This document shows, one piece after another, positions 1-6,959 of a stretch of DNA of 10,340 nt. The notes under the pieces were generated by a model, which saw only the letters and a program-made list of their open reading frames with translations, had not been told where the DNA came from and made no database searches. Position numbers and translations under genes: made by a program. Source of the stretch: Desulfobacteraceae bacterium UBA5852 (lineage in GTDB: Bacteria; Desulfobacterota; Desulfobacteria; Desulfobacterales; UBA5852); NCBI GenBank assembly GCA_002432195.1, contig DJGG01000036.1, forward strand, positions 1 through 10,340, written 5' to 3'. Within the stretch, counting starts at the first letter, position 1; each line of letters starts with the position of its first letter.

Positions 1-47
1 TCTGTTGCCGGGGGCCGGCCGCCCGCCCCAGGGAAGGAACCGTCCCC

Positions 48-776
48 ATGCTGGCCTACGAGTGCAACTGGTCGATCCTCTGGGAGGCGCCCTACGGCGA
101 GTGGATGCTTTCCGGGATCTGGACCACCGTCAAGCTGGGCCTGATTTCCTGGGTCCTGGCGCTGCTGATCGGCATCATCGTGGGGACCATGCGCGTCACC
201 CCCTGGCGGCCGGTGCGCACGCTGGCGGCGATCTACACTGAGATCTTCCGCGACATCCCTCTGCTGGTACAGTTGTTCTTCTGGTATTTCGCCGCCCCCA
301 TGGTCCTGCCCAAACCCATGGCCATGTTCATCTACCGGGGCATTCCCAACTCGGAGTTCTGGATCGTGGTCATCGCGCTGTCGCTCTACACCTCGTCCCG
401 CGTGGCCGAACAGATCCGCTCCGGAATGCAGTCCATCTCCCCCGACCAGTACCACGCCGGCCTGAGCACGGGGTTCACCCACTTCCAGACCTACCGCTAC
501 ATCATCATCCCCCTGGCCATTCGCATCATGCTGCCGCCGCTCACCACCGAGTGCCTGACGGTCTTCAAGAACACCGCCCTGGCCATGACCGTGGGGGTTC
601 TGGAGACCACGTTCATGAGCCAGCAGATCGAGGCCTACACCTTCCACGGTCTGGAGGCCACCAGTGCCGCCTGCGTGGTCTATATGCTCATCACCCTGAC
701 GGTGGTGGGGGTGATGGGCTGGGTCGAAAAGCGCATGGCGGTGCCGGGCCTCATCACCCGCCGGGGAGGGAGGTAA
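48..776 (+). CDS. gltJ: Glutamate/aspartate ABC transporter permease GltJ
   Basis: Inner-membrane permease of a polar amino-acid (HisM/GltJ family) ABC importer, 242 residues, the usual family length. The N-terminus (NWSILWEAPYGEWMLSG) matches the GltJ opening before the first membrane helix at about residues 25-47. Several further hydrophobic helices follow. The cytoplasmic EAA loop that docks on the ATPase is at about residues 135-157 (H136-A137-G138, G142, ending in IIIP), and the C-terminus carries the GltJ-like VEKR...PG tail. I chose the ATG at 48 because a purine-rich GGGAAGGAA lies just upstream; the frame is open to the window edge, so a longer start cannot be excluded. It is the first gene of a gltJKL-racemase operon, with a 3-nt gap to gltK. 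Substrate is inferred from close resemblance to E. coli GltJ; related acidic or polar amino acids are possible. Confidence 0.9.
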   Translation: MLAYECNWSILWEAPYGEWMLSGIWTTVKLGLISWVLALLIGIIVGTMRVTPWRPVRTLAAIYTEIFRDIPLLVQLFFWYFAAPMVLPKPMAMFIYRGIPNSEFWIVVIALSLYTSSRVAEQIRSGMQSISPDQYHAGLSTGFTHFQTYRYIIIPLAIRIMLPPLTTECLTVFKNTALAMTVGVLETTFMSQQIEAYTFHGLEATSAACVVYMLITLTVVGVMGWVEKRMAVPGLITRRGGR

Positions 777-779
777 GCC

Positions 780-1432
780 ATGGGGTTGGACGGCATGGTG
801 ATCGTCAGGAACTTCTCCTTTCTGATGCAGGGGTTGGTGACCACCTTCCAATTGGCCGTTCTGGCCATCAGCGGCGGGCTGCTGCTGGGCACCCTGGTGG
901 GCATGGCGCGGCTCAGTTCCATCCGGGCCATCTACTACCCGGCCACCCTTTTCGTGAACCTGATGCGCAGTCTCCCCCTGATCCTGGTGATCTTCTGGTT
1001 CTATTTCCTCGTGCCCCTGGTGGCCGGCCGGCCCATGGGCGATTTTCTCTCGGCCACCATCGCCTTCGTCGTCTTCGAGGCCTCCTATTTTGCGGAAATC
1101 GTCCGCGCCGGCATCCAGTCCATCCCCCAGGGGCAGATGCAGGCCGCCTATTCCACGGGCTTCACCTACGGGCAGACCATGCGCTACGTGATCCTGCCCC
1201 AGGCCCTGCGCAACATGATTCCGTCGCTGCTCACCCAGTCGGTGGTGGTGTTCCAGGACACGTCGCTGGCCTTCGTCATCGGCCTCAAGGAGTTCCTCAG
1301 GTCGGCCAGCATCGTCGACGCCCGGGAGGTGCGCAGCGTGGAATTATACCTCTTCGTGGGCCTGGTGTACTTTTTGTTCTGTTTCACCATGAGCCGCATG
1401 AGCCGGAAACTGGAAGCCGAAAGAAGGGCTGC

Positions 1433-1436
<4 letters not shown>
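780..1436 (+). CDS. gltK: Glutamate/aspartate ABC transporter permease GltK
   Basis: Second membrane subunit of the same importer, 218 residues. It pairs with GltJ to form the heterodimeric pore. GltK-like landmarks run the length of the protein: RLSSIRA, a NLMRSLPLIL segment after the second helix, FWFYFLVPL, FEASYFAEIVRAGIQSIP, the EAA loop at about residues 121-142 (Q121-A122-A123, G127), and LLTQSVVVFQDTSLAFVIGL. The start at 780 follows the gltJ stop by 3 nt, and a GGGAGGGAGG ribosome-binding site lies inside the gltJ 3' end. The end overlaps gltL by ATGA (1433-1436), indicating translational coupling. Identification of the family is firm; the exact amino acid carried is inferred. Confidence 0.9.
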
Positions 1437-2170
<734 letters not shown>

Positions 2171-2198
2171 GGGCTCCCGGCCGGCCGGATGGCCACAC

Positions 2199-2906
2199 AT
2201 GTACGCAGAGACCAAAACCCTGGGCATTATCGGCGGCATGGGCCCCGAGGCCACCGTGGACCTCCAGGCCCGCATCATCCGGGCCACGCCGGCCCGGGAC
2301 GATGCCGACCACCTGCGCGTCCTGGTGGACAACAACCCCCGGATCCCCTCCCGCATCGCGGCCCTCATCGAGGGCACGGGGGCGAGCCCCCTTCCGGCGC
2401 TTATCGCCACGGCGCGGGGGCTGGTGGCGGCCGGCGCCGATTTCCTGGTGATGCCCTGCAACACGGCCCACCATTACCATGCCGCCCTGGCCGCCGCCGT
2501 CCCCGTGCCGCTGCTGGACATGGTGGCCCTCACCGTGGACCGCGTGCGGGCCGCCCATGGCCCGGGGGCCACGGTGGGCTTGCTGGCCTCCACCGCCGTC
2601 ATCATGACCGACCTCTACGGCGCGCGCTGCGCCCAGCAGGGTCTCCGCCTGATCTGTCCGCAGGAAGACCCCCAGGCGGCCCTCATGGCGGCCATCCGGC
2701 GCATCAAGACCGGGCGCCTGGGGGCGGCCGAGGTGGCGGCGCTGGAAGCGGCCGGCGCGCACCTGGCCCGGCGGGGGGCCGCCGCCTTGGTGGTGGCCTG
2801 CACGGAGCTCTCGCTGCTCACCGACCGCCTGCGCGTCGACCTGCCGCGCTTCGACGCGGCCCAGGTCCTGGCCGAGGCGGCCGTGGCCTTCGCCCGGGGG
2901 CGCTGA
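2199..2906 (+). CDS. Aspartate/glutamate racemase family protein
   Basis: 235-residue PLP-independent amino-acid racemase of the Asp/Glu racemase superfamily, which interconverts L and D isomers by a two-cysteine proton relay. The N-terminal LGIIGGMGPEAT is the family signature. The two catalytic cysteines are present: C87 in MPCNTAHH and C201 in ACTELS, one in each pseudo-symmetric half. VDNNPRIPSR is also typical of the aspartate-racemase branch (EC 5.1.1.13), so aspartate is the most likely substrate, though broad-specificity and EcgL-like racemases share these motifs. It begins 28 nt after gltL on the same strand and so is probably in the same transcript. This suggests handling of D- or L-acidic amino acids brought in by GltJKL. 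The ribosome-binding site is weak, which would fit coupling to gltL. The region is very GC-rich (row 2341-2400 has 47 G/C of 60). Confidence 0.88.
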   Translation: MYAETKTLGIIGGMGPEATVDLQARIIRATPARDDADHLRVLVDNNPRIPSRIAALIEGTGASPLPALIATARGLVAAGADFLVMPCNTAHHYHAALAAAVPVPLLDMVALTVDRVRAAHGPGATVGLLASTAVIMTDLYGARCAQQGLRLICPQEDPQAALMAAIRRIKTGRLGAAEVAALEAAGAHLARRGAAALVVACTELSLLTDRLRVDLPRFDAAQVLAEAAVAFARGR

Positions 2907-2939
2907 GTGCGGTGGGGGCCCCGGCGCGTACGTTAGCAC

Positions 2940-2960
2940 CTCTTTAAAAAAGAGCCTTTT
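2940..2960 (+). terminator. Weak hairpin, possible terminator of the glt-racemase operon
   Basis: A perfect 6-bp stem, CTCTTT (2940-2945) with AAAGAG (2949-2954) around an AAA loop, is followed by CCTTTT. It lies 33 nt after the racemase stop. The stem is short and AT-rich and the T run is only four, so termination would be weak. It also overlaps the left flank of the palindromic repeat and may simply be part of that element. Confidence 0.35.
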
Positions 2961-3057
2961 GGCCCCGGCGCGGCGTTGGCGCCGTCTTGCGGATCCGCGG
3001 CATGCAACCGCATGCCGGGGGTTTGCCCATCGGCGGCGGCTTGATCTGGAACCAAAA
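2957..3057. repeat. Palindromic intergenic repeat element, copy A
   Basis: The ends are inverted copies: TTTTGG at 2957-2962 and CCAAAA at 3052-3057, with less exact matching continuing inward. The middle is a perfect 8-bp hairpin, CGGCATGC (2998-3005) and GCATGCCG (3010-3017) around AACC. The hairpin centre (3007.5) coincides with the centre of the terminal repeats (3007), so the element is symmetric. Read on the - strand, its right half (GGATTTTGG, then CCAG, TCAAG, CAAACC) follows the same order of blocks as the sequence starting at 10286. The two are therefore probably copies of one dispersed family. No coding potential is apparent. A 12-bp direct repeat GGCCCCGGCGCG (2917-2928 and 2961-2972) straddles its left edge. 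Confidence 0.65.
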
Positions 3058-3090
3058 TCCATCGCAGCGCATGCGGTTCGGGAGATGCCG

Positions 3091-3909
3091 ATGATAACGG
3101 ACGATTTCCGCCGGAAGGTGAAGCAGAACGTGGCCGCCAACTTCGACCGCAGCCTGGCCCTCTACCAGGCCTTCGAGGATCGGCATCACTTCTTCGCCGC
3201 CCTCACCGCGGAGCTGGCGGAGCGCATCCGTCTGGCGCCGTGCTCGCGCGTGCTGGATGTGGGCTGCGGCAACGGCATTTCCGCCCGCACCCTGAACGCG
3301 CGCTTCGGCTGCCGGGTCCTGGGCGTGGACCTCTCGGAGAAGATGGTGGAAGCCGGCCGCGGCGGGGGATTGGGCGAAGAGGTCCGCCTGGTGGTGGGGG
3401 ACGCGGAGCAGCTGGACGCGGTGGTGGGCGCGGCCGTGTTCGACTACGTGCTCTACAACGCCTCCATTTTCATCGTTCCCGACGTGGACCGGGCGATCCG
3501 TCAGGCCTCCGCCTGCCTCCGCCCCGGGGGCAAGATCGCCTTCTCCTTCTACCCCCGGCTGGCCGGCCCGGACGACCAGGACCTCCTGGCGGAGGCCTTC
3601 CGCCGGATGGGTGCGCCACCGCCCCGTTTCCGGGTGATCACGGAGTATGAAGCCGCCTGCCGGGCCCTGGAGGCCCACTGCGGGCCGGTGACCCACCACC
3701 GCTGGGAACGGCCCCTGGACATCCCCTTCCTCCTGGATTTCTTCGCCATCCCGGCCCAGTCGGCCTCGCTCTTTCCGGGGCTCGCCTATGAGGCCCGGCA
3801 GGCGCAGGTGGCCCGTCTCCTGGGCGGGCTTGCCGACTGGGCCCCCCGGGGAGCCGCCGTCGTCTGGCGCCTGGCGGAAGGTACCAAGCCGCAGCGGGCC
3901 GACACTTGA
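3091..3909 (+). CDS. Class I SAM-dependent methyltransferase
   Basis: 272-residue Rossmann-fold methyltransferase. Motif I is VLDVGCGNG (residues 54-62), the acidic residue at the end of strand 2 that binds the SAM ribose is D80 in GVDLS, and motif II-like VGDAEQL follows. A later PGGKIAFSFYP segment is the usual strand 5 region. The C-terminal part (from about residue 150) is the variable substrate cap and names no substrate. I chose the ATG at 3091 because GGGAG lies 6 nt upstream. The frame is open back to 2959, but that extension would translate the palindromic repeat. GC content matches the upstream glt genes rather than the downstream PKS-like gene. Its stop codon lies inside the -35 box of the riboswitch promoter. 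Small-molecule (possibly UbiE/quinone-like) methylation is a guess; function unknown. Confidence 0.85.
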   Translation: MITDDFRRKVKQNVAANFDRSLALYQAFEDRHHFFAALTAELAERIRLAPCSRVLDVGCGNGISARTLNARFGCRVLGVDLSEKMVEAGRGGGLGEEVRLVVGDAEQLDAVVGAAVFDYVLYNASIFIVPDVDRAIRQASACLRPGGKIAFSFYPRLAGPDDQDLLAEAFRRMGAPPPRFRVITEYEAACRALEAHCGPVTHHRWERPLDIPFLLDFFAIPAQSASLFPGLAYEARQAQVARLLGGLADWAPRGAAVVWRLAEGTKPQRADT

Positions 3910-3933
3910 CAGCTGCGGCCAGCGCCTTAACCT
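3906..3933 (+). promoter_or_regulatory. Sigma-70-type promoter for the riboswitch/PKS transcript
   Basis: A perfect -35 box TTGACA (3906-3911) overlaps the methyltransferase stop codon (3907-3909). After a 16-nt spacer comes a poor -10, TAACCT (3928-3933). A start at about 3940 would put the riboswitch P1 helix (from 3954) close to the 5' end of the RNA, as is normal for S-box leaders. The position agrees well with the riboswitch, although the -10 match alone is weak. Confidence 0.5.
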
Positions 3934-3945
3934 CTTCGCAAAAGC

Positions 3946-4048
3946 ACTCCAGAACATGAAGAGTGGCGCAAGGGAACTGGCCCGTCGACCGCCCGGCAAC
4001 CTGTATCCGCAAGGTGCCAAATCCAGCCCGCAAGGGAGACATGTGGTT
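3946..4048 (+). promoter_or_regulatory. SAM-I (S-box) riboswitch aptamer
   Basis: S-adenosylmethionine-sensing leader RNA. The conserved S-box blocks occur in order: AGGGA (3971-3975), TGGCCC (3978-3983), CGGCAACC (3994-4001), AGGTGCCAAATCC (4012-4024) and AGA at the P4/P1 junction (4037-4039). The fold is complete. P1 is ACATG (3954-3958) with CATGT (4040-4044). P2a is GGCG (3965-3968) with CGCC (3990-3993). P2b is GGG (3972-3974) with CCC (3981-3983). P3 is ACCT (3999-4002) with AGGT (4012-4015). P4 is CCC/GGG capped by a GCAA tetraloop (4027-4036). The diagnostic pseudoknot, loop-2 CTGG (3977-3980) with J3/4 CCAG (4023-4026), is present. In known S-boxes, SAM binding favours the downstream terminator, so the gene is expressed when SAM is low. 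Only + strand genes follow: the PKS-like gene and its ACP. An antiterminator partner for the terminator stem was not resolved. Confidence 0.93.
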
Positions 4049-4069
4049 GTCAAGACCAAGGAAGATGAA

Positions 4070-4097
4070 CCTCTCCGATGCGAGAGGCTTTTTTTTT
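4070..4097 (+). terminator. Intrinsic terminator, riboswitch expression platform
   Basis: The stem CCTCTC (4070-4075) with GAGAGG (4082-4087) closes a 6-nt loop, and is followed by C and nine consecutive T (4089-4097). It lies about 25 nt after P1 of the SAM aptamer and 115 nt before the PKS-like start codon. It is thus an attenuator rather than a gene-end terminator. The stem is only 6 bp, so read-through may be partial even with SAM bound. Confidence 0.85.
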
Positions 4098-4212
4098 CGT
4101 GGGCGCCACCCCGCCACGTGCCGTCCTGGGCGAAGACGGCTAAAATGGATACGGATGTGACAAGCTGCCGATCTAATATGACGGCGATGCATAAGGGGAT
4201 CGGGGAACACAA
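4098..4212 (+). other. Leader between attenuator and PKS-like gene
   Basis: 115 nt without a credible gene. It includes TAAAAT (4141-4146) and TAATAT (4174-4179), either of which could be a -10 box, but I find no good -35 at proper spacing. The last part supplies the ribosome-binding site for the PKS-like gene: GGGGA ending 7 nt before the ATG at 4213. Seen otherwise as plain leader RNA. Confidence 0.4.
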
Positions 4213-6630
4213 ATGAAAAAGATCTTGTACCTGTATTCGGGCGAAGGAACGAAGAGCCGCGACAGCGACTTCAAGCTCCTCAAGCACTCAAAATGCTGGT
4301 CTGAAATCAGCGCCATACTGCAGTCCAGGCGGGAGATCGACCTGGAAGAATTGTGGAAAGCTGAAATCGACAAGCATGCCTGCCCGTATAGTCCGCTGCT
4401 GACCGTCGTTTCCCAGATTTGCCTTGCAGATCTGTGGACGCGGTGGGGCTTCCGACCGGATGTGGTTATCGGCCACAGCATTGGAGAGTTGGCGGCGGCC
4501 TACCAGGCGGGTTTATATTCCCTCGAAGAGATCTTGGAATTGACGTATCAGATCGGTGCCGCCGCCTCGAAACTGGAGGGGGCGATGCTGCACGGAAAAC
4601 TGACGGACCGGCAGCTCGAAACCTTGTCCGTCCATCTGTCCTCGAAAAATTTCATGGATGGTTCCAGGACCCATGTGACCGTGAGTGGCTCCACCCAGGA
4701 AATGGAACGCTTCGGCGCAACCAATCCCGAGTTCGTCAGGATGCGCCTGCCGCACCCATGGCATCATCCGGATTATCGAAATCACGTCCATAGCATCCCG
4801 TCGGTTGCCTCAAAAATGACCGATGGCGTGAAATTTGTTTCAGGTGTAACGACCAATTTTGAAACCCGATTGACCGATGATCATTGGCGACGCTGGCTGG
4901 TCAGTCCCATCGATTTCATTGCGGCCATGCAAGCCATCAGAAACGATTTTAATGATTTCGAGTTGGAAATTGTTGAAATCGGGTTTCATCCGGTGCTGGA
5001 AAGCTGTTGCGAAATATTCGATGATTACCAGTACGTGTCCTCGATGTTTCGCGGCGAGGATGAAATCAAATGGATAATATGCCAAAGAAAGAGGCTTGAT
5101 CAGGATCGATTTTCAGATAACCTGAAAAGGTGCATAGCGGAATACAATCCGGGATTGGACTATGACACACCGCTTGCCTACCAAGGCTTTTCTTCACTTA
5201 AATTTTTAGAATTATCCGCGCACATTCAGCCATTTTTCCCTTCGCTGGCTCCCCAGGATTTTTATCGGTATAAAACCTTGAACCATTTGATCGATATGTT
5301 CGGGGTCGAAAAGCAGGTCAAATATATCAATGCCTCGAGGGGGAAAAGCAATCAGGTGGTGATTGCCGGGATGAGCGTGCGCTTTCCATCGGCGGTGGAA
5401 AACCTTCCGCAATTCTGGAAGATGCTGCTAAGCAAGCAGGACCAGGTCACGGCCAACCCTGTCCGGGGAGACGGCGAGGCGGGTTACCTCGACGATCGCA
5501 TCACCCGATTCGATCACCAATTTTTTGGAATCCCCAAGGCTGAAGCGCGAACGATGGATCCCCAACAGATCCTGGCTTTGGAACTGACCGAATTGCTCTG
5601 GAGAGATGCGGGCCTGGATCCGGCGGAATTGGATCGAAAGCGAGTCGGCGTCTATATCGGCGTGTGGAACCAGGAATACCTGGGCGATAAGGAGTCGGTC
5701 TATTACCCCACGGGTACCAATCCAAGCCTGGTCGCCAATCGAATCAGCTATCACTACGATTTAAGGGGACCAAGCTGGGTGTCCAATACCGCCTGTTCCT
5801 CATCTCTGGTTGCGGTCCACTATGCCGCCAAGGATATCGAAGATGGGAGAGTGGATTATGCCGTTGCCGGAGGCGTCAACATGCTTCTGGGGAAAGACTT
5901 CACGCACCGGATGCGAAGCGCAGGCTTTCTGTCCAAGGACCATCGATGCAAGGCCTTCGATGATGCGGCCAATGGGTACGTGCGGGCGGAAGGCGGCGGA
6001 ATGGTTTTCCTGGCGAATAAATCGCTGGTGGCCAAATACTATGCCGAGATTTTGGGCACCGCCATCAATCAAAACGGCGGTCGCGCCCAATTGATTTCCG
6101 CTCCCCATGCGGAAGCTCAGGAGGAAGTGATCCTGGCCGCATGCCAGGATGCCGCAATAAACGCCGGGGATATCGCCTACATCGAATGCCATGGAACCGG
6201 AACGAAAATCGGCGACCCCATCGAAATTTCTGCCATTCAAAACACGATTGCGAGAAACCGGAACGGTCAAAAATGCTATATCGGTTCGGTAAAATCGAAT
6301 ATCGGTCACCTGGAATCCGCGGCCGGCATCGCCGGATTAATCAAATCGGCATTAATCTTGAACTACGGTCTCATTCCACCAAATCTGCATTTCAATCAGC
6401 CAAACCAATACATTGATTTTGATTCCTACAAAATTGAAGTTGTCCAGGAGGCAACCGCCATTGACCCTCAAGTCAATATCGGCATCAGCAGCTTTGGATT
6501 CGGGGGTTCGAATGCGCATATAATTATCAAGGGCGTCGCGACCGATGAGAGGAAGGCGGTCGAAAGCCTAGAGACTCCCTTTCGATCGAAACCGGGCCGT
6601 GGCGTTGAGCCAATATTATCGGTTGAGTGA
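4213..6630 (+). CDS. PKS-like protein, AT-ACP-KS (loading-type) architecture
   Basis: 805-residue multidomain protein. Residues 1 to about 295 form an acyltransferase with GHSIGE nucleophile S89 and probable catalytic H184 (PWHHP). The malonate-binding Arg (FabD R117) aligns with I114, and the usual GQG(S/T)Q near the N-terminus reads GEGTK. Residues about 300-365 are an ACP whose phosphopantetheine serine is S328 in GFSSL, with Ser in place of the usual preceding Asp. Residues about 375-780 are a ketosynthase with an intact triad: C528 (TACSSS), H660 (CHGTGT) and H699 (K694-SNIGHL). FDHQFFGI, MDPQQ and GFGGSNAH are also present. AT-ACP-KS is the order at the start of DEBS-like synthases (loading didomain plus KS1). 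Together with the lost Arg, this suggests loading of a monocarboxylic starter, followed by one condensation. No KR, DH, ER or TE. It sits behind the SAM riboswitch and overlaps the ACP gene. Product unknown. Confidence 0.9.
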   Translation: MKKILYLYSGEGTKSRDSDFKLLKHSKCWSEISAILQSRREIDLEELWKAEIDKHACPYSPLLTVVSQICLADLWTRWGFRPDVVIGHSIGELAAAYQAGLYSLEEILELTYQIGAAASKLEGAMLHGKLTDRQLETLSVHLSSKNFMDGSRTHVTVSGSTQEMERFGATNPEFVRMRLPHPWHHPDYRNHVHSIPSVASKMTDGVKFVSGVTTNFETRLTDDHWRRWLVSPIDFIAAMQAIRNDFNDFELEIVEIGFHPVLESCCEIFDDYQYVSSMFRGEDEIKWIICQRKRLDQDRFSDNLKRCIAEYNPGLDYDTPLAYQGFSSLKFLELSAHIQPFFPSLAPQDFYRYKTLNHLIDMFGVEKQVKYINASRGKSNQVVIAGMSVRFPSAVENLPQFWKMLLSKQDQVTANPVRGDGEAGYLDDRITRFDHQFFGIPKAEARTMDPQQILALELTELLWRDAGLDPAELDRKRVGVYIGVWNQEYLGDKESVYYPTGTNPSLVANRISYHYDLRGPSWVSNTACSSSLVAVHYAAKDIEDGRVDYAVAGGVNMLLGKDFTHRMRSAGFLSKDHRCKAFDDAANGYVRAEGGGMVFLANKSLVAKYYAEILGTAINQNGGRAQLISAPHAEAQEEVILAACQDAAINAGDIAYIECHGTGTKIGDPIEISAIQNTIARNRNGQKCYIGSVKSNIGHLESAAGIAGLIKSALILNYGLIPPNLHFNQPNQYIDFDSYKIEVVQEATAIDPQVNIGISSFGFGGSNAHIIIKGVATDERKAVESLETPFRSKPGRGVEPILSVE

Positions 6631-6922
6631 TCCCGCAGATTCTGAAACGGCGGATCGGCCCAGCGAATTCGATCCGGCGGAAAAGACCACCGCAGACGTT
6701 ATAAGGGCGATGTTTATGAATTTGACAGGGTTGGTGGAAGTCGACCCGGATGAAGCCTTGCTGGATCAGGGGCTTGATTCGATGAGCGCAACGGAATTCC
6801 TGCATAATTTGCAGCAGGAATTCAATATCGAGTTGGACACGGATGTGTTCTTCGATTATCCACGGATGGAGCAACTGGTTGGACTGATCGATAGAAGGAT
6901 TGTCGAAAGCCGGCAGAACTGA
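6599..6922 (+). CDS. Discrete acyl carrier protein
   Basis: 107-residue free-standing acyl carrier protein. After about 25 poorly conserved residues comes a normal four-helix ACP: TTADVIRAMFMNLTG, then D-P-D-E-ALLDQGLDSM with phosphopantetheine serine S61, and VFFDYPRMEQLVGLI at the end. Here the Asp before Ser is kept, unlike the ACP inside the upstream protein. The frame is open only back to 6572 (TAG at 6569-6571), and the best available start is GTG at 6599, with only a weak CCGGG upstream. It overlaps the PKS-like gene by 32 nt in another frame, so translation is probably coupled. It is the natural partner for the upstream KS: the starter-loaded KS would condense with an extender carried here, perhaps loaded by the housekeeping FabD since no extender AT is visible. 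Confidence 0.85.
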   Translation: MALSQYYRLSDPADSETADRPSEFDPAEKTTADVIRAMFMNLTGLVEVDPDEALLDQGLDSMSATEFLHNLQQEFNIELDTDVFFDYPRMEQLVGLIDRRIVESRQN

Positions 6923-6959
6923 AAACCTGCGAGCGGATGGCAAATACCGTTCATGCCTT

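Noticed and set aside
1..47. Tail of an upstream gene, such as the binding protein
   Set aside because: No stop codon occurs in any + frame and the stretch is too short to identify.
2959..3090. Upstream extension of the methyltransferase to a start at 2959
   Set aside because: It would translate the palindromic repeat, and a ribosome-binding site fits the ATG at 3091. The ATG at 3085 has GGAG directly touching it, so its spacing is wrong.
3091..3909. Methyltransferase as a member of the PKS operon
   Set aside because: A separate promoter, riboswitch and terminator lie between them, and its base composition matches the upstream genes. A functional link remains possible but unsupported.
3788..4216. 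Small + strand frames over the riboswitch and terminator
   Set aside because: They cover the conserved RNA structure, have no homology I recognise, and are fully explained by the S-box aptamer and attenuator.
6923..6959. Bidirectional terminator between the ACP and MetE-like genes
   Set aside because: Only a 4-bp GGCA/TGCC pairing with a large loop and a short T run is present, too weak to call.
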